From assembly GCA_937889595.1 (NCBI GenBank), contig CALAOR010000090.1:1-64000 (forward strand): a stretch of 64,000 nucleotides of DNA, written 5' to 3'. The notes under the pieces are model-generated. The model searched no databases, was not told where the DNA came from, and saw nothing but the letters and a program-made list of their open reading frames with translations. The position numbers and the translations under genes are program-made. The DNA is from an uncultured bacterium. Lineage in GTDB: Bacteria > Oederibacteriota > PGYV01 > Palsa-1178. Position 1 is the first letter of the stretch. Every line of letters begins with the position of its first letter. Positions 44,121 to 53,516 of this stretch are shown here, piece by piece.

Positions 44121-45245
44121 ATGGAAAAGAGTTTTCACTCTATCTGTAAATGGACCTTTAACTCGGGCAAGGGCGGTTTTGTGCCGTCAATGATAAGGCC
44201 TGCATGGTCTTCGGAGAATCTGGACACTGTCGGTATAATCGGGATAATAAAGGACAAGGTCGCGCCGCGGCTGCCAAAGAACATAACGCTCGGTTTTGAG
44301 GCGCATTACAACGGCGAATATAACGAAGATAACGCGGCTTATATAGCCGACGCGCTTGTGGACGCGGGCATGTATCTTGCCATGGCGACCCCGGGAGCGC
44401 ACACGCAGTTCGCGTATGGGGGAATTTCGTCGCTCGACCCGGATGAACGCGCAAAGGCCTGTGAGTTCGGCGCGAGAGCGCTGGAACTTGCCTATGGACC
44501 GCTCAAGAAAGCGTGGCACCCGAAAAAGCAGCCTACGTTTGTCCTGTGGAACGGTTCATTCGGGTATGACGTGGCCACGGTGGGCATAGCAAAGATGTAC
44601 GGGTATTTAAAGAAGAACGTGGCGGACCTGTGCAAGCTGGAAAAAAAGCTAGGCGGTAAAATGATGATAGCGATCGAACCCAAACCCAACGAAGGCCATC
44701 CTGCCATGCTGCTGCCCACTGTTGCAAGCGCCATAATATTCTGGAAAAAACTCGGGGAGGAATACGGCATAGACGTGAAACGCACCGGCGTGAACAAGGA
44801 ATTCGGCCACTCCGAGATGATAGGGCTTGACCACGTGTACGACACGGTGGAAGAGATCGATAACGGAATGCTCGTGCATATGCACTTAAACAGCCAGGGC
44901 TACAATGACGGCATAATCATGGGCGGCCCGGGGAAATACGATATAGACAACGGCTGCAGGGTGAACGGCATGAACATCGCGATTGCCGGTCTCATACAGC
45001 AGGCAGGATACTCAAGGTGGAAGGGCCACGACATGCAGGCGCGCGCGTATGACAACGAGGAACAGGCCATAGACAGGGTGGTGCGTTCCGTGCTTTCGTG
45101 GGAAGCATGCGCTATCGCGGCGGAGAACATAGATTATAAGAACTTAAATAAAGTGCTTGAGAACAGGGAAACGGCAAAGGCTGAAGACGTCATGAGGAAC
45201 GCCGTGGTAGAGGCGCAGAAGACGTTTAATAAGCTGTATAAATAA
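44121..45245 (+). CDS. xylA: Xylose isomerase-family protein
   Basis: A 374-residue TIM-barrel sugar isomerase, predicted to convert D-xylose to D-xylulose in the cytosol with divalent metals. Metal and active-site stretches are FVLWNGSFGYD, MIAIEPKPNEGHPAM, GVNKEFGHSEMIGLD and the MHLNSQGYNDGI region. The ATG at 44121 follows CAGGAGGA; an upstream frame reaches into the repeat and is not used. It diverges from classical XylA motifs, so another aldose substrate is possible. xylB just upstream supports xylose. Confidence 0.82.
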   Translation: MEKSFHSICKWTFNSGKGGFVPSMIRPAWSSENLDTVGIIGIIKDKVAPRLPKNITLGFEAHYNGEYNEDNAAYIADALVDAGMYLAMATPGAHTQFAYGGISSLDPDERAKACEFGARALELAYGPLKKAWHPKKQPTFVLWNGSFGYDVATVGIAKMYGYLKKNVADLCKLEKKLGGKMMIAIEPKPNEGHPAMLLPTVASAIIFWKKLGEEYGIDVKRTGVNKEFGHSEMIGLDHVYDTVEEIDNGMLVHMHLNSQGYNDGIIMGGPGKYDIDNGCRVNGMNIAIAGLIQQAGYSRWKGHDMQARAYDNEEQAIDRVVRSVLSWEACAIAAENIDYKNLNKVLENRETAKAEDVMRNAVVEAQKTFNKLYK

Positions 45246-45312
45246 AAAATATACAGAGAGTAGATAGTAGAGAGTAGACAAGGCAAGGTCAAAAATATCC
45301 CGGGGGATGATA

Positions 45313-46764
45313 GTGAAAAAATTATTGATGTTAATATTGGCGGCTGCAATATCCGCAGGCTGTGCTGCTCCGGCAGTGATAAATACGCAGGATAAAAAGG
45401 AAGCTGTAATGACGGAACCGGTTAAAGACCTGGAAACCATCCAGCGGGATTTTGTGGAACTGCGATACGGCATGTTCATACACTTCGGTATCCTTACATA
45501 CACCGGAGTCTGGTCGCAGGCCAACCTTGACATCACAAAATTTAACCCTGAAGAGCTCAACCCCGGCCAGTGGGCGGATACGGCCAAGGCCGCGGGTATG
45601 AAGTTCGGCGTATTGACAACAAGGCACCATGACGGGTTCGCGCTCTGGCCGACCAATGAGGGCGATTTTTCCGTGAAAAATATCCCGTGGCGCGGCGGCA
45701 AGGGCGATGTGGTGCGCGAATACGTGGACTCTTTCAGGTCGCGCGGATTACTGCCGGGACTGTATTATTCGGTTTGGGACAATACCCAGGGTGTGGGCAA
45801 CCATCCTATAAAGCCCGGCGAGATAGAATATGTGAAAGCCCAGCTCAAAGAACTCCTTACGAATTACGGCCCCATTCCCATACTTGTTCTTGACGGTTAC
45901 TCGTGGAAGATGGGGCATAAAACAATACCCTATGATGACCTGCGCGCTTTTGTAAAATCAATTCAACCGAACTGCCTTGTAGTTGACCACACGCACCTAC
46001 AGTGCCTGTATGATAACGATCTTCTGGTATTTGAGGAACCTAAAGGCGTATTTGCGCCAAAGGGCAATATATTAGCGGCCGCCCAGGACAACAAGATAAT
46101 AGGCGGCAATGACTGGTTCTGGGGCGAGCAGACCGAAAAAGAAAACCCCATGAGCGTGGATGATATAGTGGAAAAACATTTAAAACCGCTTGAGGAGCGC
46201 TATACGGTATTCATTCTGAACTGTCCTCCGAACAGGAAGGGCCTGCTGGACGATAAAATTGTTAAGGTGCTCACCGAAGCCGGCAAAAAGTGGAAACCAA
46301 ATATGAAAAGGCCGCTTTTGCCAAAACAGCCGCCGCAAAATGAATATCCCGTGACAGCAGTATCAGCCGGGGCCACAAGCGGCAAAGCTGCCTTTGCCAT
46401 AGACGGACAGAACGACTCATATTATTACTCCGTATGGGAAACATCGAAGGATTTACCGCAGTCGATAACGCTTGACCTTGGCAAAGATTATGACGATATA
46501 GGGATACTGTGCTATGTTCCGAAATATAAAACAGTTGAAACTCCGACAGACGAGGGCGCGGTCACATCATATGCGGTTTATGTAAGTGAAGACAATGACA
46601 AGTTCATAAAGGCATGCGAAGGAAAGTGGAAGGCCGACAGTTCTATGAAAACCGTTGTTTTTAACCCTGCAAAAGCAAGATACGTGAAGTTCGAGGTGCT
46701 GGAGGCGAAAGACGGTTTCGGAGCCGCCACGGAGGTTAGCGTGGGAAGGGTTTTGAAAAAATAA
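45313..46764 (+). CDS. GH29 alpha-L-fucosidase, lipoprotein, with C-terminal F5/8C-type domain
   Basis: A 483-residue exported lipoprotein (lipobox AAAISAGC). The GH29 barrel begins ELRYGMFIHFGILTYTGVWS and holds TRHHDGFALWPT and the probable nucleophile Asp (D194) in PILVLDGYSW. Residues from about 345 form a discoidin-like sandwich (ATSGKAAFAIDGQNDSYYYSVWE; ITLDLGKDYDDIGILCYVPK). It should release alpha-fucose, as found on xyloglucan side chains. The GTG at 45313 is spaced better from GGGGG than the ATG at 45307. Confidence 0.9.
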   Translation: MKKLLMLILAAAISAGCAAPAVINTQDKKEAVMTEPVKDLETIQRDFVELRYGMFIHFGILTYTGVWSQANLDITKFNPEELNPGQWADTAKAAGMKFGVLTTRHHDGFALWPTNEGDFSVKNIPWRGGKGDVVREYVDSFRSRGLLPGLYYSVWDNTQGVGNHPIKPGEIEYVKAQLKELLTNYGPIPILVLDGYSWKMGHKTIPYDDLRAFVKSIQPNCLVVDHTHLQCLYDNDLLVFEEPKGVFAPKGNILAAAQDNKIIGGNDWFWGEQTEKENPMSVDDIVEKHLKPLEERYTVFILNCPPNRKGLLDDKIVKVLTEAGKKWKPNMKRPLLPKQPPQNEYPVTAVSAGATSGKAAFAIDGQNDSYYYSVWETSKDLPQSITLDLGKDYDDIGILCYVPKYKTVETPTDEGAVTSYAVYVSEDNDKFIKACEGKWKADSSMKTVVFNPAKARYVKFEVLEAKDGFGAATEVSVGRVLKK

Positions 46765-46790
46765 TTCGTTGTATATATTTTTTTGCACGC

Positions 46791-46895
46791 GTAGGGGCGG
46801 ACCTATGTGTCCGCCCCTACGCGGGCTTTGGATGTGCTGTTGCAATGCTGTAGTTCAAAAACCAACAGCGGGCGGACACATAGGTCCGCCCCTAC
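46791..46895. repeat. GTAGGGGCGG-type inverted REP pair
   Basis: Left unit 46791-46820 reads GTAGGGGCGGACCTATGTGT then CCGCCCCTAC, a palindrome with GTAG/CTAC ends. The right unit (46871-46895) is the inverted copy, GGCGGACACATAGGTCCGCC plus CCTAC. It lies between the fucosidase and the GH2 gene. Confidence 0.75.
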
Positions 46896-46938
46896 GGTGA
46901 ATGTAAATATTTAAGGACAAACTATCAGGGAGCACAAC

Positions 46939-49614
46939 ATGTCAAAATCAAAGAACATAAACACCGCGCGCGAGCGCGTCCTTTTCGATGCCGGCTGGAA
47001 ATTCCAGAAGCACGACCCTGCCGCGCATCCACAGATGATCCCGATAACCAGGTGGAAGGTAAAGAACATTGGCAAAGACAGACCCTTGAACGACTCAATG
47101 GCCGCCTCTGACGTTTCAACCGGCGGCTGGCTCACCCTCAAACCCGGCGAGGATGCCTTTGACAAGACGCCGGGTTTTGCCTGGTTCAAAGCAGACCTTC
47201 CGGCACTCAAAGGGCCCGACCGCATACTTCATTTCACTTCAGTCAGCGACGCCGCGGCTGTATATCTTAACGGCGTCAAACTTTATTACCATGAGATATG
47301 GACCGAACCTTTTGAAGTGGACCTTAAAGCCGCCTGGAATGAGAAAGGCTTAAACCATCTGGCAGTGCTGGTGGAGAACTGGTACGGCATCGGTTACATA
47401 GATGAAGCAAACCTGGAACTGCATATCCCGGAAACGGTTTTAAGCGGCCCTGCGGCTATGAAATACGACGACACCGCATGGAGGAGCGTCAATCTCCCAC
47501 ATGATTTTGTAGTGGAAGAAAAGTTTGACGGAACGCTAAAGGAAGCAAGCCATGGATACCTTCCGAAGCATGTGGGCTGGTACAGGAAAACATTCGCGGT
47601 GCCATTATCCGACAAAGGCAAAGCCATATGGGTCGATTTTGACGGCTCGTTCAGGAATACGCGGGTTTGGATAAACGGGCATTACCTAGGCAGGCATTGG
47701 AGCGGATACACCGGTTTCAGGTTTGACATATCAAAGTATATAAATTACGGCAATTCAAATACCATAGCCGTCCGCGTGGACGCGCGCGGGCATGAAGGAT
47801 GGTTTTACGAAGGCGGCGGCATATACCGCCATGTATGGCTCAATAAAGCAAGCACTGTTCGTGTGGAACCATGTGGCGTATATATAGTATCCAAACCGCA
47901 TGGCAAAACCGCTTTGATAGACGTTGCTACAACAGTTATAAATGATACTGAAAAGCCCGTTGAAGTTTTTGTAACTCACGAGATAAAAGACGCGAAAAAT
48001 AAGATTGTGGCAATTTTTTCGGCCAAGGGCAAAGTCAAGGCAAAAGCCGTGATAAAAGCAAAAAGGAAATTATCAAAACCGGCTTTATGGTCGGTGGACG
48101 CCACGAATTTATATAAACTCATAACCACCATCAGGTGCGGCGGCAAGATCATAGATAAAGTGGAAAACACTTTCGGCATACGCTCGATAAAATACGACCC
48201 TGACAAAGGGTTCCTTTTAAACGGCAAACAGGTATTTTTAAAAGGAACCTGCAACCATCAGGACCACGCGGGCATAGGCGCGGCAATAACTGATTCAGTC
48301 TTTAAATTTCGCATAGAAAAGCTCAAGGAAATGGGTTCAAACGCCTACCGCTGCGCTCATAACCCGCCTGCAACGGAACTTCTGGATGAGTGCGACTCAC
48401 AGGGGATGCTCGTGATAGACGAGAACAGGAGATTAGGGGACGCGCCTGAGAATGTTTTCCAGGTTGAATCCATGGTAAAGCGCGACCGCAACCATCCTTC
48501 CATAATAATGTGGTCCATATGCAATGAGGAAAAAGAACAGGGAACGGGCCTTGGCAAAAAAAGGGCCTTAGTGCTGAAAAAAGTAATAAACAAACTCGAC
48601 CCATCCAGGCCTATAACCGCGGCCATGAACGGCGGGTGGGGCGGCGGCATATCGGATGTAATAGATTTGCAGGGATTTAATTACAATATAGTCCAGTACG
48701 ACCCGTTCCGCAAAAAATTTCCCAAAATGCCCATGTACGGCAGCGAGACCGGAAGCACGGTTTCCACAAGGGGAGAGTATGTAAATGATCTGGAAAAAGG
48801 TTATGTGAGCGCGTATGACGTCAATCAGACCGAGTGGTCGCATACGGCGGAAGAGGCATTGGGGCCAATAATGAAAAGGCCACACATATTCGGGACATTC
48901 ATATGGACAGGTTTTGACTACCGCGGGGAACCAACGCCGTATGGCTGGCCGTGTATAAGCTCGCATTTCGGTATAATTGATACGTGCGGCTTTCCAAAGG
49001 ATAATTTCTACTATTACCAGGCGAGGTGGGGTAATAAAGACGTGCTGCATATATTCCCGCACTGGAACTGGCCGGGAAAAGAAGGACAGGAAATAGACGT
49101 GTGGTGCCATTCAAACTATGACCAGCTTGAACTTTTTGTGAACAATAAGCCAAAAGGCTTAAAAGAAATGCCGGAAAACGGACATATTTCATGGAAGGTA
49201 AGGTATGAGCCGGGCGAGCTAAAAGTAAAAGCGTACAAAAAAGGCGTTTTTGCCGTGGAAAAAATAATTGCAACCACGGGAGCGCCTGCTTCGTTAAGGT
49301 TAAGGGCATGGAAGATAAAAATGAAACCCGACGGCCAGGATACTGTACCTGTGACGGTAGAGATCCTGGACGCGCAGGGAAGGATAGTGCCTATAGCGGA
49401 TAACCTTGTGAAGTTCACAATCACGGGCCCCGCAATCATATCCGGCGTAGGCAACGGCAACCCGTCAAGCCACGAGCCTGACAAGGCGGAACAAAGGCAG
49501 GGATTTAACGGGTTGTGCATGGTTTTTGTGAGGGCGGGGTTTAAGGAAGGAAAGGTCGTTTTGAAGGCGGAGTCCGTTGGGCTGAAGGGCTGTGAAATGG
49601 AACTGATGATTTAA
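46939..49614 (+). CDS. GH2 beta-galactosidase-type glycoside hydrolase
   Basis: An 891-residue protein with no signal peptide, hence probably cytoplasmic. Two successive N-terminal jelly-roll parts (about 60-150 and 155-300) precede an Ig-like domain, the TIM barrel (about 395-670) and Ig-like C-terminal domains. The acid/base Glu is E530 in IIMWSICNEE; the probable nucleophile is E603 in MYGSETGS. GH2 includes beta-galactosidases, mannosidases and glucuronidases; galactosidase fits the xyloglucan context. The first jelly roll is an extra module. Confidence 0.88.
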   Translation: MSKSKNINTARERVLFDAGWKFQKHDPAAHPQMIPITRWKVKNIGKDRPLNDSMAASDVSTGGWLTLKPGEDAFDKTPGFAWFKADLPALKGPDRILHFTSVSDAAAVYLNGVKLYYHEIWTEPFEVDLKAAWNEKGLNHLAVLVENWYGIGYIDEANLELHIPETVLSGPAAMKYDDTAWRSVNLPHDFVVEEKFDGTLKEASHGYLPKHVGWYRKTFAVPLSDKGKAIWVDFDGSFRNTRVWINGHYLGRHWSGYTGFRFDISKYINYGNSNTIAVRVDARGHEGWFYEGGGIYRHVWLNKASTVRVEPCGVYIVSKPHGKTALIDVATTVINDTEKPVEVFVTHEIKDAKNKIVAIFSAKGKVKAKAVIKAKRKLSKPALWSVDATNLYKLITTIRCGGKIIDKVENTFGIRSIKYDPDKGFLLNGKQVFLKGTCNHQDHAGIGAAITDSVFKFRIEKLKEMGSNAYRCAHNPPATELLDECDSQGMLVIDENRRLGDAPENVFQVESMVKRDRNHPSIIMWSICNEEKEQGTGLGKKRALVLKKVINKLDPSRPITAAMNGGWGGGISDVIDLQGFNYNIVQYDPFRKKFPKMPMYGSETGSTVSTRGEYVNDLEKGYVSAYDVNQTEWSHTAEEALGPIMKRPHIFGTFIWTGFDYRGEPTPYGWPCISSHFGIIDTCGFPKDNFYYYQARWGNKDVLHIFPHWNWPGKEGQEIDVWCHSNYDQLELFVNNKPKGLKEMPENGHISWKVRYEPGELKVKAYKKGVFAVEKIIATTGAPASLRLRAWKIKMKPDGQDTVPVTVEILDAQGRIVPIADNLVKFTITGPAIISGVGNGNPSSHEPDKAEQRQGFNGLCMVFVRAGFKEGKVVLKAESVGLKGCEMELMI

Positions 49615-49659
49615 TATTGGATCACGTTCGTTTTATAACGCGGCGTTTAAACAACGTGC

Positions 49660-49684
49660 GGGTCGCCCACCGGGCGACCCCTAC
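49660..49684. repeat. Single REP, GGGTCGCCC type
   Basis: GGGTCGCCCACCGGGCGACC followed by CCTAC: a palindrome with a GTAG foot on the minus strand. It lies between GH2 and the arabinofuranosidase gene. Confidence 0.65.
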
Positions 49685-49707
49685 GAAGTCAAATAAAAGG
49701 AGATCAC

Positions 49708-51693
49708 ATGCGTTTAAAATCTGTTTTGGTCCTGTTTTTGTTACTGCTCACTTCCATCTGCCTCGCCGACGCGGTTGAAACCACCATCGACATCAATGCC
49801 GCGGTTACGGTCAACACTTTCAGGCCTTTCAACATTTTCGGCAACAATGTCAACGGCTGGTCCAACCCTGTCCCGCTCAAGGACAAGATCCAGGGAGCGG
49901 GCAACTTTATCCTTCGCTATCCCGGAGGCTCCTGGGGTGACTCTTTTTTTTGGAACGGAAACGGGGATTATGACGCCTCCGGCAACTGGGTGGCGAGCGA
50001 AACCGAGTACACCAACAGCAAAACAATGAAGGATAACGGCATGCTTTACGACGCCGCGAAAATAATCGACGGCAAGGATGAGACAGCCTGGCGCTCGAAC
50101 GCGGACACTGATTTCCCGAAGGCACAGTGGGTTTACGTGGACCTGAACAACAAGAGGATGCCCGACAAAGTAGTCATAACATGGGGTGACAAAACAAACA
50201 AGGAATATCCATATGCGAAGAGGTTCTCGGTGCAGTATTGGGACACTAAGGAACCGAGGCAGTGGATGCCATACGGCGCGCCGAATAATGCGTGGCTCGA
50301 CACTTCGGCGAAAAATCTCACAAGCACCGGCGGGACCCAGGAAATTTCTTTTGAACCGGTGGAAGCGCATTATGTGCGTATTTTGATGACGGAGAGTTCT
50401 GCTGGAAAGAATGGGACATATTCCATGGCTTCGATCAAGGTTTACGAAGACGGCAAGGAACTTGAGATAAAGGATAATAATGCCATAGTGGCCTCGTCAT
50501 GCAACAGCGCCTGTGAGCTCGGTGACAGGCAGATATTCGGGTTTGATGATTACATGAAATTCATGAAATCCTTCGAGCCAAAAGCGGAGCCGCTTATTAT
50601 AGTAAATGTCGGCAGCGGCACGCCGCAGCTTGCCTCCTCATGGGTCAAGTACGCCAATATCACAAAAAAGTACGGCATCAAGTATTGGGAAATAGGCAAT
50701 GAGAACGGCGGCCAGTGGGAAGTGGGCGGCCCTATGAACTATTATGATTACACGAGGAAGTTCATAAAATTATACGAGGCCATGAAAGCCGCTGATCCTT
50801 CCATCACGATAATAGCGCAGGGGCAGTTTGACGGCAACTCGCAGAACTTTGATGGAGTGCCGCTCATAAAGGCCATCGCCGACAGGCTGGCAAAAGAGAA
50901 AAAGGTCAAGTACCTTTCCGGCGGGATTGTAACGCACCAGTATCCCTCATGGGGCTCGACAGTCGAGGCCGTCCTCGCGTCGCCGGAAAAGAATTTTGAC
51001 GACATGGACAAAGCCATAAAGGAACAGCTTAAGGGATATCCGGAGCTTGCCAATATACCCGTATGGATAACCGAGTTCAATTCTGAAGGCAATTTAAAAC
51101 CCAGGAATATATCGACCCGCCTTGACAACGCGCTCTTTATCGCGAACTATATCGCCGAGTTTATAAAACATTTCGGGAGCCGCGGGCACACCAACATGTG
51201 GGACACGATAAACGGCGGCGATGCCCTGACCAACGTGAACGGCGGCGACCACGGTTATTTGCAGGCTGACGACGGCCCGTACAAAAACCAGGAAAGGGCC
51301 ACATACTGGGCCATGAAAATGCTTACGAATTACTGGTCCAAGAGCGGCGACACGGAAGTACATAAGCTTGTGGATACAAAGTCATCGGAGAAATTCCTCG
51401 CGGCGTACACGGACCTAAAACCGGATGGAAGCCTGTCGTTAATTGTTGTCAATAAGGATCCCAAGGCCCCGTATAAAACAACAGTCAGCGTCGCGGGTTA
51501 TAAAGCCGCGTCCGAAGCGAAAGTATACAGTTTTGACAAGTCAAACTACGACTGGAAAACAGACAATGCCCCATACCATGCTGACCCGGACAACGCGCCG
51601 TCGGAGTCGACGATAGGCAACGCCGGGGCAAAATTCGAGTACACATTCCAGCCGTATTCGATAACGGTGATAAGCATGAAGAAGGCGGAGTAG
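49708..51693 (+). CDS. Alpha-L-arabinofuranosidase-like enzyme with inserted F5/8C-type domain
   Basis: A 661-residue exported enzyme (signal SVLVLFLLLLTSICLADA). The barrel begins FILRYPGGSWGDSFFWNGNG (residues 68-87), as in GH51-like enzymes. It is then interrupted by a discoidin/F5/8C-like domain (about 112-250; AAKIIDGKDETAWRSNAD, VEAHYVRILMTES) before resuming at FGFDDYMKFMKSF. The acid/base is E332 in WEIGNENGG and the nucleophile E456 in VWITEFNSEG. A C-terminal beta sandwich follows. It probably removes arabinose from hemicellulose. Confidence 0.85.
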   Translation: MRLKSVLVLFLLLLTSICLADAVETTIDINAAVTVNTFRPFNIFGNNVNGWSNPVPLKDKIQGAGNFILRYPGGSWGDSFFWNGNGDYDASGNWVASETEYTNSKTMKDNGMLYDAAKIIDGKDETAWRSNADTDFPKAQWVYVDLNNKRMPDKVVITWGDKTNKEYPYAKRFSVQYWDTKEPRQWMPYGAPNNAWLDTSAKNLTSTGGTQEISFEPVEAHYVRILMTESSAGKNGTYSMASIKVYEDGKELEIKDNNAIVASSCNSACELGDRQIFGFDDYMKFMKSFEPKAEPLIIVNVGSGTPQLASSWVKYANITKKYGIKYWEIGNENGGQWEVGGPMNYYDYTRKFIKLYEAMKAADPSITIIAQGQFDGNSQNFDGVPLIKAIADRLAKEKKVKYLSGGIVTHQYPSWGSTVEAVLASPEKNFDDMDKAIKEQLKGYPELANIPVWITEFNSEGNLKPRNISTRLDNALFIANYIAEFIKHFGSRGHTNMWDTINGGDALTNVNGGDHGYLQADDGPYKNQERATYWAMKMLTNYWSKSGDTEVHKLVDTKSSEKFLAAYTDLKPDGSLSLIVVNKDPKAPYKTTVSVAGYKAASEAKVYSFDKSNYDWKTDNAPYHADPDNAPSESTIGNAGAKFEYTFQPYSITVISMKKAE

Positions 51694-51954
51694 CAGGGGA
51701 TTTGGCCCATGCCGCATGGCCCATGGTTTTGTATCTCAGATACGATGAAAGGTTTATCAGGAGGAAGTACGGATTTCGTAGAGAGGGGGCTTGTTCCCTA
51801 TCTCAGTTGGATCTTACCGCATTGCTGCGCATGGATCATGAGGTGAGAGGGAGCATCCGCTTCCGCTAAAGCTTTCCGCCTCCGCAAATACGCTATGGCG
51901 GACGAGCCAGCGTACAAAATGCCCACTATATACATGTTCAAATGAGACTGTCGG

Positions 51955-52075
51955 AAAAGCCCGCAAGGTGCGGGCAGCATGATATGATGCCCCTGCAAAT
52001 GCAGGCAGCTTTTGAATTTTTTTAACGTGACCGCTGAGATATCGCAAATACAGGGCCTGGCCCTATATTTGCGAT
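51955..52075. other. Structured intergenic segment: cloverleaf-like fold and strong hairpin
   Basis: AAAAGC (51955-51960) can pair with GCTTTT (52008-52013), enclosing three hairpins: CCCGCA/TGCGGG, GCAT/ATGC and CCTGC/GCAGG. Then ATCGCAAATA-N15-TATTTGCGAT (52041-52075), with inner AGGG/CCCT, forms a long stem. There is no coding frame I would support in the 461-base gap 51694-52154. It may be an extragenic repeat, an attenuator or a small RNA; the sequence alone cannot decide. Confidence 0.35.
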
Positions 52076-52154
52076 AAAACGACAGTTTAATATAAACAGG
52101 TTAAAAAACACATTGGGCAAGCTTGTCCATGAATCTGCATTAAGGAGGCAAAAA

Positions 52155-53108
52155 ATGAAAAGAACGACAATGTCCGTCATTTTAATGTTTATTGCGGTGT
52201 TTGGCGCTATGGCGGACAGTTCAGAGGTCTCTTCACCGGCCTCTGATTATTCAGCTCTTGCAATAGTCCCCGGCGGCACATATACCCAGACCGATGAAAC
52301 CGGGATAAATAGTTTCCGCACTACGGTCTCCGCATTCAGGATGGGAAAGTATGAAGTGACGTATGAACTGTGGAACACGGTGTATCAGTGGGCAGTTGCC
52401 AACGGGTATGTTTTTCAAAATGCGGGCGTGGAGAGCCCCGGAAGAAAAGCCGGAGCCGCGCCTACGGACGCAAAGTATGAGCCTGTAGAGGCGGTAAATT
52501 GGCGCGACGCCATAGTGTGGTGCAATGCTTATAGCAGAAAATCCGGGTTGAAACCCGTGTATTATTTGGACCCGGGTTTTGCCGCGCTGATTAGAGATTC
52601 TACAAGCGGGGCTTATGCAGGCAGGACCTGCACGGCAGCCGGCTGTTATGATGATCCATATGTTAACTGGAACGCAAACGGTTACAGGCTGCCTACGGAA
52701 GCCGAATATCAGTATGCGGCAAGCTATAAAGACGGGTCAAACTGGACGCCGTATAATTACGCCAGCGGCGCAGCATCGGGCTATGCTGATGAGCCAGCAA
52801 CAGGACTTGTCGCGTGGTATCACGCAAATTCCGGGCGCGTTCCGCATGATGTCGGCGGCAAAAAAGCAAATGCGCTTGGCATATACGATATGTCGGGTAA
52901 TATGTGGGAATGGTGCTGGGACTGGTATGGGCCGTATCCAAGTGCGGCAACTGTGAATTACAGGGGACCTGCAAACGGTTCGAGCCGCGTGATGCGGGGC
53001 GGTTGTTTCAGCAATTACGCGGGCGGCATGCAGGTGGGCGAACGCGGCGTGAATCTTCCGTTCTTCCTGTTTGGCAGTGTAGGATTCCGCGTGGCGAGGA
53101 TTAAATGA
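52155..53108 (+). CDS. Exported formylglycine-generating-enzyme-like (SUMF1) domain protein
   Basis: A 317-residue protein with a signal peptide (SVILMFIAVFGAMA). The fold markers are MGKYEVTYELWNTVYQWA, PVEAVNWRDAIVWCNAYSRK, GYRLPTEAEYQYAAS, MSGNMWEWCWDWYG and SRVMRGGCFSNYA. The family holds sulfatase-activating enzymes but also many non-catalytic surface proteins. No sulfatase is nearby, so a structural or other role is as likely. TTAAGGAGG precedes ATG 52155. Confidence 0.88.
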   Translation: MKRTTMSVILMFIAVFGAMADSSEVSSPASDYSALAIVPGGTYTQTDETGINSFRTTVSAFRMGKYEVTYELWNTVYQWAVANGYVFQNAGVESPGRKAGAAPTDAKYEPVEAVNWRDAIVWCNAYSRKSGLKPVYYLDPGFAALIRDSTSGAYAGRTCTAAGCYDDPYVNWNANGYRLPTEAEYQYAASYKDGSNWTPYNYASGAASGYADEPATGLVAWYHANSGRVPHDVGGKKANALGIYDMSGNMWEWCWDWYGPYPSAATVNYRGPANGSSRVMRGGCFSNYAGGMQVGERGVNLPFFLFGSVGFRVARIK

Positions 53109-53231
53109 TGGTGGCGGAAAATAATTTCATGGTTTTATAGGGTTCTCCTACAGTATATAAATAATATTTAGGAAGGCAAACACACCCTAAATTGGACGAA
53201 ACTATCCTGCAAGAGATTTAAGGAGAATGAG

Positions 53232-53474
53232 GTGAGATTGAAATTGTTTATTTTGGCATATTATTCAGGTAATTTCTTAAGGATTATGGTTTTACCAAAG
53301 AAAATAAAGCACTGGTCTTTAAAAACGATACAGTTAAAGTTGATAAAGATAGGCGGCAGATTAATCAAATATGTTCGGTATTACTGGATGTTATTAGCCG
53401 AGGTTTCTATTACTGCGAAGATATGTTTCGGCTTAATGAATAATATCAGGAAATTACGCGCAACAAGCGGTTAG
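53232..53474 (+). pseudogene. Remnant of an IS1380-type transposase (C-terminal end)
   Basis: An 80-residue frame reading RLKLFILAYYSGNFLRIMVL, then IKHWSLKTIQLKLIKIGGRL and IKYVRYYWMLLAEVSI. This resembles the C-terminal segment of IS1380-family DDE transposases (LP-x-x-IKHWSLTTLQ-x-KLIKIG). The catalytic part, about 350 residues, is missing and I see no terminal inverted repeats. A decayed insertion sequence. Confidence 0.6.
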
Positions 53475-53516
53475 CAGAATTGACCCGGCAACATATTTAT
53501 AGAGGAGCAAACAAAA

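Noticed and set aside
51955-52013. A tRNA or known riboswitch in the cloverleaf-like segment
   Set aside because: It lacks the T-loop, D-loop and CCA of tRNA, and I do not see the conserved core of any riboswitch I know.
52115-52128. Palindrome GGGCAAGCTTGTCC before the FGE-like gene as a repressor site
   Set aside because: It is imperfect, single-copy here, and not linked to a recognisable promoter.
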